From the NCBI GenBank assembly GCA_002256245.1, contig NKIU01000004.1, positions 1 through 64,000 of the forward strand: a stretch of 64,000 nt of DNA, read 5' to 3'. The stretch is from Pseudorhodobacter sp. PARRP1 (GTDB taxonomy: Bacteria; Pseudomonadota; Alphaproteobacteria; Rhodobacterales; Rhodobacteraceae). The position numbers and the translations under genes are program-made. The notes under the pieces were generated by a model. It saw nothing but the letters and a program-made list of their open reading frames with translations, searched no databases and was not told the origin of the DNA. Of this stretch, positions 1 through 10,187 are shown in pieces. The number at the start of each line of letters is the position of its first letter. The stretch's first letter is position 1.

Positions 1-221
1 TTGGCGTGCTCGAGAGTGAAGAGCGGGGCGCCGGCGGCGACGCGGGTGCCCTTGGCGACGGCGAGTTTCTCCAATTGGCCGGCGAGAGGCGCGGCGACGT
101 AGACGAACTCGCCCTCGAGGTAGCCTTGATAGCCGGGCGATTTCTTCGGGGTGCAGCCGGTAAGGATGAGGGTGGCGCCGACGAGGAGCGCGATGAGTTT
201 AGCGGGGGAAGAGTTTTTCAT
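1..221 (-). CDS. Membrane-fusion (HlyD-type) lipoprotein, 5' part only
   Basis: The first 73 codons are visible; the rest lies beyond the left edge. The N-terminus is a lipoprotein signal with lipobox LTGC at about residues 19-22. It is followed by a stretch resembling the start of a biotinyl-lipoyl-like periplasmic adaptor (motifs VYVAAPLAGQL and VAKGTRVAAG). Adaptors of this kind link an inner-membrane ABC or RND pump to the outer membrane; that role is inferred from family resemblance. Its start overlaps the TetR-like tail of the next reading frame by 23 bases, the usual layout of a tetR-hlyD-ABC efflux operon. Leucine codons here are mostly CTC, unlike the rest of the window. Confidence 0.7.
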   Translation of the reverse strand, partial: MKNSSPAKLIALLVGATLILTGCTPKKSPGYQGYLEGEFVYVAAPLAGQLEKLAVAKGTRVAAGAPLFTLEHA

Positions 222-1281
222 GTTCCTTGCGGCCGGCGGGGGTGAGGAGCCCGCCGAAGAAGAGTTCGATGGCGCGGGCGCAGACTTCGCGGGGGGCGAG
301 TTGCAGCCGGTCCAGCGTGGCGGGTTGGAGGAGGCCCTGCAGGGCATGCAGGTAGAACTGGATGGCGAACGCGGCGTCGATGTCGGTGCGCACGACGCCC
401 GCCAACTGGCCCTCTTCGACGAAGCGACCGAAGACGTAGGGGACGGTCTTTTGCCGCACTTCATTGATGAGGGCGTGCAGCGCGGGAGCGAAGCGCTGGA
501 GATGGCGCAGGGTGTGGGGCGTGACGGTGCTTGGGTCAACGCCGCCCTGCACGGCGATGTCCTTGATCAGCAGGTAGAAATGCTGGCGCGTCAGATGGCC
601 CTCGGCCCCCGGACCGGGAAACAGGTATTTCGAAGCGGGCTTGCCCTGCTTGCGCGCCACATCTTCCTGCGCGTCGCGTTCGGCCAGCCAGTCCTGCACC
701 GCGGCCCGTGCGGGCGGCGAGATCGGCACCATGCGCTCCTTGTCGCCCTTGCCGGTCACAAGGATCATCTTCGGATCGCCGCGCACCGCAGCCACCGGCA
801 GGCCCACCAGTTCAGACACCCGCATCCCGGTGGCATAAAGCAATTCAACCAGCGCGCAGTTGCGCAGCCGTTCAGGCTCGGACCGGCCCTTGCGGCGGGC
901 GGCGTCCAGCAGGCGCTCAACCTCGGGCAGCGAGAGCGTGCCGGGCAGGCGCTGACTGGCACCGGGGCCCTTGATGCGCAGGGCGGGGTTATCGTCGCGC
1001 CAGCCTTCCTCATGCGCAAAGCGGTAAAGCTGGCGCACCGCCGACAGCCTGCGCGCCCGCGTGGCCTTGGACAGCCCCTGCGCGTCGCAGAACACCAGAT
1101 ACGCCTCGACATCCTCGCGCGCGGCGCTGGCAAAGCCGCGCTTCTGGCGTTCCAGCCAAATGGCGAAATCTTTCAGATCGCGGCCATAGGCCAGTTGGGT
1201 GTTGCGCGCGGCCCCCAGATCGGCGGCTTGGGCTGCCAGAAAGCTGGAAATCCAACTGTCAGAATGAAGTGGGGCCGCCAT
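199..1281 (-). CDS. xerD: Chimeric frame: XerD recombinase cut after HTLRH, fused to a TetR C-terminal tail
   Basis: Residues 1-260 are a good XerD-type tyrosine recombinase: SAM-like N-domain (about 8-95), then the catalytic domain with Arg154 (GMRVSEL), Lys178 (TGKGDKER), and His256 and Arg259 (HTLRH). The frame then changes without a stop into about 100 residues that look like the ligand domain of a TetR/AcrR repressor. The second catalytic His and the Tyr nucleophile of XerD are missing, so the product could not cleave DNA. Intact XerD with XerC resolves chromosome dimers at dif. The XerD half follows the upstream gene directly (TGA then ATG, no gap), so that side is native. The TetR half overlaps a membrane-fusion gene. 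I read this as a join of two unrelated loci, by assembly or by a real rearrangement. Confidence 0.8.
   Translation of the reverse strand: MAAPLHSDSWISSFLAAQAADLGAARNTQLAYGRDLKDFAIWLERQKRGFASAAREDVEAYLVFCDAQGLSKATRARRLSAVRQLYRFAHEEGWRDDNPALRIKGPGASQRLPGTLSLPEVERLLDAARRKGRSEPERLRNCALVELLYATGMRVSELVGLPVAAVRGDPKMILVTGKGDKERMVPISPPARAAVQDWLAERDAQEDVARKQGKPASKYLFPGPGAEGHLTRQHFYLLIKDIAVQGGVDPSTVTPHTLRHLQRFAPALHALINEVRQKTVPYVFGRFVEEGQLAGVVRTDIDAAFAIQFYLHALQGLLQPATLDRLQLAPREVCARAIELFFGGLLTPAGRKEHEKLFPR
502..510. other. Junction of the XerD and TetR parts
   Basis: On the minus strand the bases CTGCGCCAT encode the last residues of HTLRH. XerD homology ends here and TetR homology begins. These nine bases would fit both genes, so they could be the microhomology at which two molecules, or two assembly paths, were joined. 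To the left, leucine is mainly CTC and phenylalanine TTC; to the right it is CTG and TTG as in the rest of the window. Confidence 0.55.
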
Positions 1282-2925
1282 TCAGCCCCGCCGTTCCAGC
1301 AGCATCAACTGCAAGGCGGTGCGGCGGGCGATATCCTCCAGCCCCAGCTTGCGCAGCACCGACAAGCCTTCCGTCACCTTCACCAACTCGCCGCGCAGGC
1401 CGGATTCGATGCGGATCATCGCTTGCAGCATCGCCTCGCCCACCCGCTTTTGCGCGATCAGCGCGGCGATGTCGTCGGGCAGTTGCGGGTCGGTAAAGGC
1501 GGGGGCGATGGCGCGCGCCATGCTGTCCGGTGCGATCAGGCCCGTGACCGACCCTGCCGCAAGGCCCGCCAGAAACGCGGTGCGCGCATCGGAAGCCGCA
1601 TCGGGCGACTTCGCCAGCCGTTCATATTCGGGCGAGAGCAACCCCAGTTCATAGCTGATGCGCGCAGCGTCCCCCGTCAGGTGCATGGTTGCCAGCGGCC
1701 CTGCAAACAGGGTGGCAAAGGGCACCTCGATTTCCACATCCTTCATCCGGGCATAGGCCAGCGGCAGGCGTTGCTCGACCGCCGCGACATCGCGTTTGGT
1801 CAAGGCGGCATCGAAACGCTGAAACGCGTCGGCGCGGTCCCACACCCCGCCCGAGGCCGCAGGGGCGCGGTCGGTGTAAAGCCCGAGCAGCACGTTGGGC
1901 GCGATTGCGCCGGCGCGCGACAAACGCTCGGCGGCTTCGATCTGCGCTTTCCAACCGGCGTGGTCGGACAGATCGGCATGGGCGAAGGCCGGGGGCAGGG
2001 TGGCGGTGGGCAGGGGTTCGCCCAAGGCGTCGTAGATGCGCCAGACCAGCGGGGTGACGGGCTTGGGCGCAGGCGGCATCGGCTCGCCGTCAAACTGCTC
2101 GGGGTCAAGAAAGCGCGACAGCAGCGCGTCATCCTCGGCGCTGATGTTGCCCAAGGCCTGTGCCGTGCGCAGCGTGAGTGCCGCGGCATTCCAATCGCCC
2201 GCACGTGCCAGACAGAACACCCGCGTCGTCAGGGTGGGGGCAAGGCCGGGGGCGGATTTCAACACCTCGCAGGCCTTGTCTTCCTCGCCCGTCAACAGCG
2301 CCACGTCAAAGCTGCGGCGGAACAGTTCCGGCGAATTGGCAGCCCCCGCAGCCTCGATCAACGCCTGCGCCTGATCCAGCGCGCCGATGGTCAGCAGTTT
2401 GTCGATCCGCGCGATCAGCAAATCACCCGAGCCTGCCGAATCTGCCGGAGCCTCGGCTTCGGCCAACAGCAGCGTCATCAGCAAGGATTGCAGCACAGGC
2501 ACGTCGCCCTGTCCGGCGGTGGCGATGTCACGCGCGATTTCGGCACTGTGGCCGATGCCCCACAGATCATGCGGAAAACCCGTCACCTGTGGCGGCAAAA
2601 GCCCCACCGCATCCAGCGAGGTGCCGCCCAGCACGGTGGTGGCCACCTGATCGGGCAGGGCATCTGTGGTGACTTTGGGTTCATTCGCGACGGGCGGCAG
2701 ATTGGCTTGGCTGCCGTTCTTGATCGCCGCTGGAGCCAACGCCGCAGGCTCCACGGGTGCTTGCGGGGCAATGCCACCCTTGGGCATTGGGGTTTTCACC
2801 GATTGCGACAGCCAGTCGATTGCCGACAAAGGTTTCTTCTCGGCAGCAGCCATGCTGGGCAGAACGCTGGGCAACGCCAAAGCCAGCGCCGCAGCCAGAC
2901 ATCCGCCAAGGGTGTTAATCGACAT
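1282..2925 (-). CDS. Conserved exported protein, function unknown
   Basis: 547 residues starting with a clear Sec signal peptide (hydrophobic core at about 8-22, cleavage near SMAAAE). A Pro/Ala-rich linker to about residue 70 is followed by a long Ala/Leu-rich, apparently helical region reminiscent of tetratricopeptide-type solenoids, with no motif I can name. Its stop codon directly abuts the xerD start, and its own start overlaps the preceding small membrane gene by 11 bases, so the three are probably co-transcribed. A periplasmic role is inferred from the signal only. I do not recognise a family. Confidence 0.8.
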   Translation of the reverse strand: MSINTLGGCLAAALALALPSVLPSMAAAEKKPLSAIDWLSQSVKTPMPKGGIAPQAPVEPAALAPAAIKNGSQANLPPVANEPKVTTDALPDQVATTVLGGTSLDAVGLLPPQVTGFPHDLWGIGHSAEIARDIATAGQGDVPVLQSLLMTLLLAEAEAPADSAGSGDLLIARIDKLLTIGALDQAQALIEAAGAANSPELFRRSFDVALLTGEEDKACEVLKSAPGLAPTLTTRVFCLARAGDWNAAALTLRTAQALGNISAEDDALLSRFLDPEQFDGEPMPPAPKPVTPLVWRIYDALGEPLPTATLPPAFAHADLSDHAGWKAQIEAAERLSRAGAIAPNVLLGLYTDRAPAASGGVWDRADAFQRFDAALTKRDVAAVEQRLPLAYARMKDVEIEVPFATLFAGPLATMHLTGDAARISYELGLLSPEYERLAKSPDAASDARTAFLAGLAAGSVTGLIAPDSMARAIAPAFTDPQLPDDIAALIAQKRVGEAMLQAMIRIESGLRGELVKVTEGLSVLRKLGLEDIARRTALQLMLLERRG

Positions 2926-3049
2926 TCAACGTCACCGGCAGCTTCACCTCGGATGCAGTCGGAGAAAGATCCGCGAGATAAGCGTAACCCGTTAGCCCAA
3001 TGAAGCCAAGCACAGCCAATACCACCAAAACCTTGATCAGACGCCCCAT
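2915..3049 (-). CDS. Small single-span membrane protein (44 aa)
   Basis: Begins MGRLIK and has one transmembrane helix at about residues 6-27, then a short polar tail. I chose the internal ATG because the upstream extension (46 codons) looks non-coding and the helix is at the right distance from this Met. The last 11 bases overlap the start of the exported protein downstream, suggesting translational coupling and perhaps a membrane-anchor partnership, which is inference. Function unknown. Confidence 0.6.
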   Translation of the reverse strand: MGRLIKVLVVLAVLGFIGLTGYAYLADLSPTASEVKLPVTLNVD

Positions 3050-3255
3050 GCCCGCTTCGCCTTCTACTGCTGCCGCAGGTTTTCCCTGCGCGATTGTTGT
3101 CGTGATTTCGCCACCGCGCGCAAAAGCCTTCGCAGCGTTGTGCAGATTATATATGGCATTTGCGCCGAGTTCACGCCATTCAGACAAGAAAGATATGCTT
3201 TGGGCGGCGATGCGCCATCAGGCGCTGCAAATCAAGGCAGACAGGGAAAAACATC

Positions 3256-3795
3256 GTGGCGCTGAAGAAAACCGTGGTGATGGTCGGGATGATGGGGGCG
3301 GGAAAAACCGCCGTGGGCACGGCGCTGGCGCGTCTGCTGGGGGTGCCCTTCGTTGATTCGGATGAAGAGATCGTGCGGGCGGCGGATCGCTCGATTGCCG
3401 AGATTTTCGCCCGCGACGGCGAGGCGTTCTTTCGCGCCCGTGAAACCGAGGTGATCGCCCGCCTTCTGCGCGGCGCGCCTTGTATCTTGTCCACGGGGGG
3501 CGGCGCCTATCTGTCGCAGGCCAACCGCACCCTGATCCACGAGGCCGGGGTTTCGGTCTGGCTGCGTGCCGATCTGGAGCTGCTGTGGCAACGCGTGCGC
3601 CACAAAAGCACGCGGCCGCTGCTGCGCACCGCAAATCCGCGCGAAACCCTGCGCGGGCTTTACGATGCCCGGCTTCCCTTCTACCAGATGGCCGATCTGA
3701 CGGTTGATTCCTCGGCGGAATTGTCGGTCGAGGATATGGCGGCGCGCGTGGTCGAGGCTTTGCGCAGCCGCGCCGACGTGTTGGAAAGGGTCTGA
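3256..3795 (+). CDS. aroK: Shikimate kinase
   Basis: 179 residues from a GTG start, chosen because AGGGA lies 8 bases upstream and the protein then begins at the usual place. It phosphorylates shikimate at the 3-OH with ATP, step five of the chorismate pathway, in the cytoplasm. Visible motifs: Walker A GMMGAGKT at residues 11-18, substrate residues Asp34 and Asp36 (VDSD), Arg60 (FFR), the GGG loop at 81-83, and lid Arg120. aroB follows after two bases, so the two shikimate enzymes form an operon. The gene is divergent from the xerD-side genes, sharing a 206-base upstream region. Confidence 0.95.
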   Translation: MALKKTVVMVGMMGAGKTAVGTALARLLGVPFVDSDEEIVRAADRSIAEIFARDGEAFFRARETEVIARLLRGAPCILSTGGGAYLSQANRTLIHEAGVSVWLRADLELLWQRVRHKSTRPLLRTANPRETLRGLYDARLPFYQMADLTVDSSAELSVEDMAARVVEALRSRADVLERV

Positions 3796-3797
3796 AG

Positions 3798-4916
3798 ATG
3801 AGCATGAACGTGGTCAATGTCGATCTGGGCGCGCGCAGCTACGAGGTGCGCATCGGCCAGGGTCTGATCGCGCAGGCCGGGCATCAGATTGCGCCCTTGC
3901 TGCATCGCCGCAAGGTGGCGGTGATCACCGATGATACCGTGGCGGCCCGGCATCTGATGGAGCTTGCCAAGGCGTTTGAGAATGAGGGCATCGCGATGAC
4001 CGCGCTGACCATCCCGCCCGGTGAATCCTCGAAGGGGTGGGAGCAGTTCGCCCGCACGGTCGAATGGCTGCTGGAGCAGAAGATCGAGCGGCGCGATGTT
4101 GTGGTGGCTTTCGGTGGCGGCGTTGTCGGCGATCTGGTGGGCTTTGCCGCGGCGGTGTTGCGGCGCGGCGTGCGGTTTGTGCAGATCCCCACGACGTTGC
4201 TGGCGCAGGTCGACAGTTCGGTGGGTGGCAAGACTGGCATTAACACGCCGCAAGGCAAGAACTTGGTCGGCGCGTTCCATCAGCCCAGTTTGGTGCTGGC
4301 CGATATTGATGTGCTGTCGACACTCGCCCCGCGCGATTTTCTGGCGGGCTATGGCGAGGTGGTGAAATACGGCCTGTTGGGGGATGCCCGGTTTTATGAC
4401 TGGCTTGAGGCGAATGCGGTTGAGATGGCGCGCGGCGATGTCGCCCTGCGGCAATATGCGGTGACACGTTCGGTTGAGATGAAGGCCGGTATCGTGTCGC
4501 GCGATGAGACCGAAGAGGGCGAGCGCGCGCTGCTTAATCTGGGCCACACTTTCTGCCATGCGCTTGAAAAGGCGACCGGATTCTCGGATCGTCTGCTGCA
4601 TGGCGAGGGCGTGGCGATCGGCTGCGCGATGGCGTTCGAGTTGTCGCAGCGCCTTGGTCTATGCGCGCAGGAAGCCCCCAGCCGGGTGCGCGCGCATCTG
4701 AAGGCCTTGGGCATGAAGACCGATCTGCGCGACATCGACGGCGATCTGCCGGGCGCTGACGCGCTGCTGGCACTGATGGGGCAGGACAAGAAGGTGATCG
4801 ACGGCAAGCTGCGCTTCATCCTTGCGCGTGGCATTGGTGAGGCGTTTGTGGCCGAAGACGTGCCGACCGATACCGTGCGCGCGCTGTTGGCGGATGCCTT
4901 GGCAGCGCGGCGCTAG
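3798..4916 (+). CDS. aroB: 3-dehydroquinate synthase
   Basis: 372 residues, normal for the family. It converts DAHP to 3-dehydroquinate using NAD and a divalent metal, step two of the shikimate pathway. Visible are the NAD-binding GGG at 106-108 with VVGD, the substrate loop DSSVGGKTG (139-147), metal-ligand Glu187 (GYGEVVKYG), and the metal-binding His in GHTFCHALE. The ATG lies two bases after the aroK stop, so translation is probably coupled. The aroK-aroB order is standard in proteobacteria. Confidence 0.97.
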   Translation: MSMNVVNVDLGARSYEVRIGQGLIAQAGHQIAPLLHRRKVAVITDDTVAARHLMELAKAFENEGIAMTALTIPPGESSKGWEQFARTVEWLLEQKIERRDVVVAFGGGVVGDLVGFAAAVLRRGVRFVQIPTTLLAQVDSSVGGKTGINTPQGKNLVGAFHQPSLVLADIDVLSTLAPRDFLAGYGEVVKYGLLGDARFYDWLEANAVEMARGDVALRQYAVTRSVEMKAGIVSRDETEEGERALLNLGHTFCHALEKATGFSDRLLHGEGVAIGCAMAFELSQRLGLCAQEAPSRVRAHLKALGMKTDLRDIDGDLPGADALLALMGQDKKVIDGKLRFILARGIGEAFVAEDVPTDTVRALLADALAARR

Positions 4917-4990
4917 ATGCCGCATATCCACGCATCTGCCTAGTCTTTCGGCAGATTTTCGCGGGGTGCGCGCCCGGGTCTGAGCAAAAC

Positions 4991-5008
4991 TGCAATTATT
5001 CGCTTGCA
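4991..5008. promoter_or_regulatory. Dyad TGCAA-N8-TTGCA upstream of the amino-acid ABC operon
   Basis: A 5-bp inverted repeat with an AT-rich centre, 52 bases before the ATPase start. The spacing resembles LysR-type or other dimeric regulator sites. No regulator gene is adjacent, so the partner is unknown and the call is tentative. Confidence 0.3.
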
Positions 5009-5059
5009 CAATTCCGGGGTGGCGCATTTGATGGCAGAAATCATAACGGCAGGAAACAC

Positions 5060-5839
5060 ATGCCGATTCAGGGAACTACGGCTGCAAAGCCCATCGCAAT
5101 CCGTGTGGCTGGCCTGCACAAATCCTTTGGCACGCATGAGGTGCTGAAAGGGGTGTCGCTGACCGCTTGCGAAGGCGATGTGGTGGCGATCATCGGCGGC
5201 TCGGGGTCGGGCAAATCGACCATGCTGCGCTGCATCAATTTTCTGGAAACCCCGTCCAGTGGCACCATCGAAATCGGTGGCGAGGCTGTTGCGATGCACA
5301 CCGACGGCAGCCCGTCGGATCGGCGGCAGTTGGAACGCTTGCGGCAAAGCCTTGGTATGGTGTTTCAGAACTTCAATCTGTGGACGCACAAAACCGTGCT
5401 GGAAAACCTGATCGAAGTGCCGGTGCATGTGCTGAAACTGCCGCGCGCCGAGGCCGAGGCGCGGGCGCGCAAACTGCTCGCACGGGTCGGTCTGGCCGAG
5501 AAAGAGGGCGCGTATCCGGCCTATATGTCGGGCGGGCAGCAACAACGTGCGGCGATTGCGCGGGCGTTGTGCATGGAACCGCGCGCGATGCTGTTTGACG
5601 AGCCGACGAGTGCCTTGGACCCCGAATTGGTCGGCGAAGTGTTGCAGGTGATCAAGGGATTGGCCGATGAAGGCCGCACCATGGTGCTTGTCACGCATGA
5701 GATGAAATTCGCCCGCGAGGTCGCAAGCCACGTGATCTATCTGCACAACGGCGTGATCGAAGAACAGGGCCCGCCCGCCGAGGTGTTTGGGGCTCCAAAA
5801 TCGGAACGACTGAAACAGTTCCTGAAAACAGTGGGTTAG
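5060..5839 (+). CDS. Polar amino-acid ABC transporter, ATP-binding protein (HisP-like)
   Basis: 259 residues. Walker A GGSGSGKST at 46-54, Q-loop VFQNFNLW, signature MSGGQQQR, Walker B MLFDEPTSALDPE and the switch His (VTHEMKFA) are all present. It belongs to the HisP/GlnQ/ArtP group that powers import of polar amino acids. It is the first gene of a four-gene operon: ATPase, binding protein, two permeases. The substrate cannot be told from sequence; basic amino acids or opines are typical for this subgroup. Confidence 0.93.
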   Translation: MPIQGTTAAKPIAIRVAGLHKSFGTHEVLKGVSLTACEGDVVAIIGGSGSGKSTMLRCINFLETPSSGTIEIGGEAVAMHTDGSPSDRRQLERLRQSLGMVFQNFNLWTHKTVLENLIEVPVHVLKLPRAEAEARARKLLARVGLAEKEGAYPAYMSGGQQQRAAIARALCMEPRAMLFDEPTSALDPELVGEVLQVIKGLADEGRTMVLVTHEMKFAREVASHVIYLHNGVIEEQGPPAEVFGAPKSERLKQFLKTVG

Positions 5840-5873
5840 CCCACATACTTAAACCAACCTGTGAGGATTGACC

Positions 5874-6638
5874 ATGAAGAAATTCGCCATCGCTGCCGCA
5901 GCCTCGTTGCTGTTTGGCACCGCAGCCCTTGCCGCACCGCTGAAAATCGGTGTCGCGGCCGAGCCCTATCCGCCGTTCACCTCGCCGGATGCCAGCGGCA
6001 ACTGGGTGGGCTGGGAAATCGACTTTCTTGGCGCAGTTTGCAAAAAAGCGGCTTTGGACTGTGTGATCACCCCGACCGCGTGGGATGGCATCATTCCGGC
6101 GCTGACGGCGGGCCAGATCGACGTGATCATGTCGTCTATGTCGATCAACGAGGAACGTGAAAAAAGCATTGATTTCACGGACAAATATTACAACACCCCG
6201 ACTTCTGTGATGGCCACCAAAGGCGCGGGCATCCTGCCGACCCCCGAGGGGCTGTCGGGCAAGATCATCGGTGTGCAGGTCTCGACCATTCAGGAAGCCT
6301 ATGTGCAGGCGCATTTCCCGGATGCCGAGCTGAAAAGCTACCAAACCTCGGACGAATCCTATCAGGATCTGGCAGCTGGCCGGATTGATGCGGTGGTCGC
6401 CGATTCCATCGTGGTGGCCGATTTCCTGAAAACCGAGCCGGGGGCGTGCTGCGAAAACGTCGGCAATGTCGCCGATGATCCGGTGATCTTGGGCCGTGGC
6501 GTGGGCTTTGGTCTGCGCAAGGGCGATCCGCTGAAAGAGACGCTGAACAAGGCGATTGCCGACGTGCGCGCCGATGGCGAATATGACGCGATCACCAAGA
6601 AATACTTCAGCATCGACATCTACGGCCCCGCAAACTGA
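5874..6638 (+). CDS. Amino-acid ABC transporter, periplasmic binding protein (SBP family 3)
   Basis: 254 residues with a Sec signal (cleavage after AALAAP, about residue 20). The mature part has the family 3 landmarks: PYPPF near the start, the lobe-1 region GWEIDFLGAVC, then DGIIPAL, and the second-lobe stretch ending in KKYFSIDIYG. It captures the amino acid in the periplasm for the adjacent permeases. Start chosen at ATG 5874 because GAGG lies just upstream; a TTG two codons earlier is possible. The stop overlaps the next start (TGATG). Confidence 0.93.
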   Translation: MKKFAIAAAASLLFGTAALAAPLKIGVAAEPYPPFTSPDASGNWVGWEIDFLGAVCKKAALDCVITPTAWDGIIPALTAGQIDVIMSSMSINEEREKSIDFTDKYYNTPTSVMATKGAGILPTPEGLSGKIIGVQVSTIQEAYVQAHFPDAELKSYQTSDESYQDLAAGRIDAVVADSIVVADFLKTEPGACCENVGNVADDPVILGRGVGFGLRKGDPLKETLNKAIADVRADGEYDAITKKYFSIDIYGPAN

Positions 6639-7375
6639 TGGTTTGCCCCCCTCCCGCACAGCTTTCCAGCCTGACCCTGCTTGGCTTTGGCGATTGCGGT
6701 TGGGGGGCGACCCTGCTTTGGGGCTTTGGCAATTCGCTGATGATCGCCCTTGGCGCCTATGCGATTGGCTTTTGCATCGGGGTGTCGGGGGCTTTTGGCA
6801 AACTTTACGGCGGGCCGGTCGCGAAAGACCTGCTCGCCGTTTACACGACGATTGTGCGGGCGGTGCCGGAACTGGTGCTGATCCTGATCCTGTATTACGC
6901 GGTGCCCGCGCTGATCAATCAGGTGCTGTTGGGCTTGGGGTATGAGCGGATCAACCTGCCGCAATTCATCACCGGCGTGGTGGTGTTGGCGGTGGTTCAG
7001 GGGGCTTATCAGATCGAGGTGTTGCGCGGCGCGATTTTGGCCGTGCCGCAGGGCCAGATCGAGGCTGCGCGCGCGATGGGGATGCCGCCGGTGATGCTGG
7101 CGCGGCGGATCACCTTGCCGCTGATGACCTCGAATGCGATACCGGGATTGGGCAATCTGTGGCTGAATGCCACCAAGGACACGGCTTTGTTAGCTGTGAT
7201 CGGCTTTACCGAACTGACCAAGGCGACATTTCAGGCCTCGGCCACCACCAAGGCGTTTTTCACGTTTTACGGTGCGGCCATGGCGCTTTACATGGCGATT
7301 TCGCTGATCTCGATCCTGATCTTTGCCCGGCTTGAGAAGCGGTCTCGCCGTGGCCAACGCGAGCAGAGGGCGTGA
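6638..7375 (+). CDS. Amino-acid ABC transporter permease (HisQ-like)
   Basis: 245 residues with about five transmembrane helices. It has the EAA loop that docks on the ATPase (QIEAARAMGMPPVMLARRI) and the N-terminal segment ATLLWGFGNSLMIALGAY usual for HisQ/GlnP-type subunits. It forms one half of the heterodimeric inner-membrane channel. Start and stop codons overlap those of the genes on both sides by one base, showing tight coupling. Confidence 0.92.
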   Translation: MVCPPPAQLSSLTLLGFGDCGWGATLLWGFGNSLMIALGAYAIGFCIGVSGAFGKLYGGPVAKDLLAVYTTIVRAVPELVLILILYYAVPALINQVLLGLGYERINLPQFITGVVVLAVVQGAYQIEVLRGAILAVPQGQIEAARAMGMPPVMLARRITLPLMTSNAIPGLGNLWLNATKDTALLAVIGFTELTKATFQASATTKAFFTFYGAAMALYMAISLISILIFARLEKRSRRGQREQRA

Positions 7376-8151
7376 TGCGCGATTTTCTCAACCTGCGCCG
7401 GGTGATCATGATCGGGATTGCGGTCGGGTTGGTCGCGTGGTGCGCCTATGCGTTGCGGTGGGATTGGCTGGCGAACCCGAAGTATCAGTCGATGATGCTG
7501 CGCGGGTTGTGGCAGACGATCTGGATGCTGGTGGTGACGATGGTGATCGGGTTTGCGCTGGCGATCCCGATTGGCTTTGTGCAGGCGGCGGGGCCAAGGT
7601 GGCTGGCGTGGCCTGCGCGGGTGTTCTGCTCGGTGATCCGGGGCACGCCTTTGCTCATGCAGATTTGGCTTTTGTATTACGGGATCGGGTCGTTGTTTCC
7701 GTCGATCCCGTGGATCAGGGACTCGGCGATGTGGCCGATCTTGCGGCAGGCCTGGCCCTATGCGGTGCTGGCACTGTCGCTGTCGGTGGCGGGGTATGAG
7801 GGCGAGGTGTTGCGGGGGGCATTCAAATCGGTGCCGCATGGCCAGCTGGAGGCTGCCCGTGCGATGGGGATGCCAAGGTTCACCCTGTTCCGCCGCATCT
7901 GGCTGCCGCAGGCGATCCAGCGGGTGTTGCCGACGATTGGCGGCGAGACGGTGTTGCAGTTGAAATCAACGCCGCTGATCTCGACCATCACCATCATGGA
8001 AATCTATGATGTGGCAGGGCGGGTGCGGCGCGATACTTTGGTGGTTTATGAGCCGCTGCTGCTGCTGGCGCTGACCTATATGATCATCACGGCGATGATC
8101 GTTTTGCTGTTCAAATGGTTTGAAAGCCGGTTTCCCAGCAAGGTGGCTTGA
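7375..8151 (+). CDS. Amino-acid ABC transporter permease (HisM-like)
   Basis: About 258 residues, the second permease of the importer. EAA loop (GQLEAARAMGMPRFTLFRRI) and five or so membrane helices are visible. It ends with the helix-and-basic tail usual for HisM (LLFKWFESRF). ATG 7375 overlaps the previous stop; GTG 7372 is an alternative start. A hairpin with a T-run follows the stop, ending the operon. Confidence 0.92.
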   Translation: MRDFLNLRRVIMIGIAVGLVAWCAYALRWDWLANPKYQSMMLRGLWQTIWMLVVTMVIGFALAIPIGFVQAAGPRWLAWPARVFCSVIRGTPLLMQIWLLYYGIGSLFPSIPWIRDSAMWPILRQAWPYAVLALSLSVAGYEGEVLRGAFKSVPHGQLEAARAMGMPRFTLFRRIWLPQAIQRVLPTIGGETVLQLKSTPLISTITIMEIYDVAGRVRRDTLVVYEPLLLLALTYMIITAMIVLLFKWFESRFPSKVA

Positions 8152-8156
8152 GGCGT

Positions 8157-8177
8157 GGTCCCAACTCGGGACCTTTT
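8157..8177 (+). terminator. Rho-independent terminator of the ABC importer operon
   Basis: Six-bp stem GGTCCC/GGGACC, loop AACTC, then TTTT. It lies directly after the last permease gene. Confidence 0.75.
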
Positions 8178-8213
8178 ATTGTCGTTTCAATTCAATGCGT
8201 TGACTCGGGTGAT

Positions 8214-10186
<1,973 letters not shown>

Positions 10187-10187
<1 letters not shown>

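Noticed and set aside
151-3003. Very long open frame (950 codons) on the plus strand opposite the exported protein and xerD
   Set aside because: High GC leaves antisense frames open. Its sequence is Arg/Gln/His/Gly-rich with no domain, while the minus-strand genes have signal peptide and recombinase motifs.
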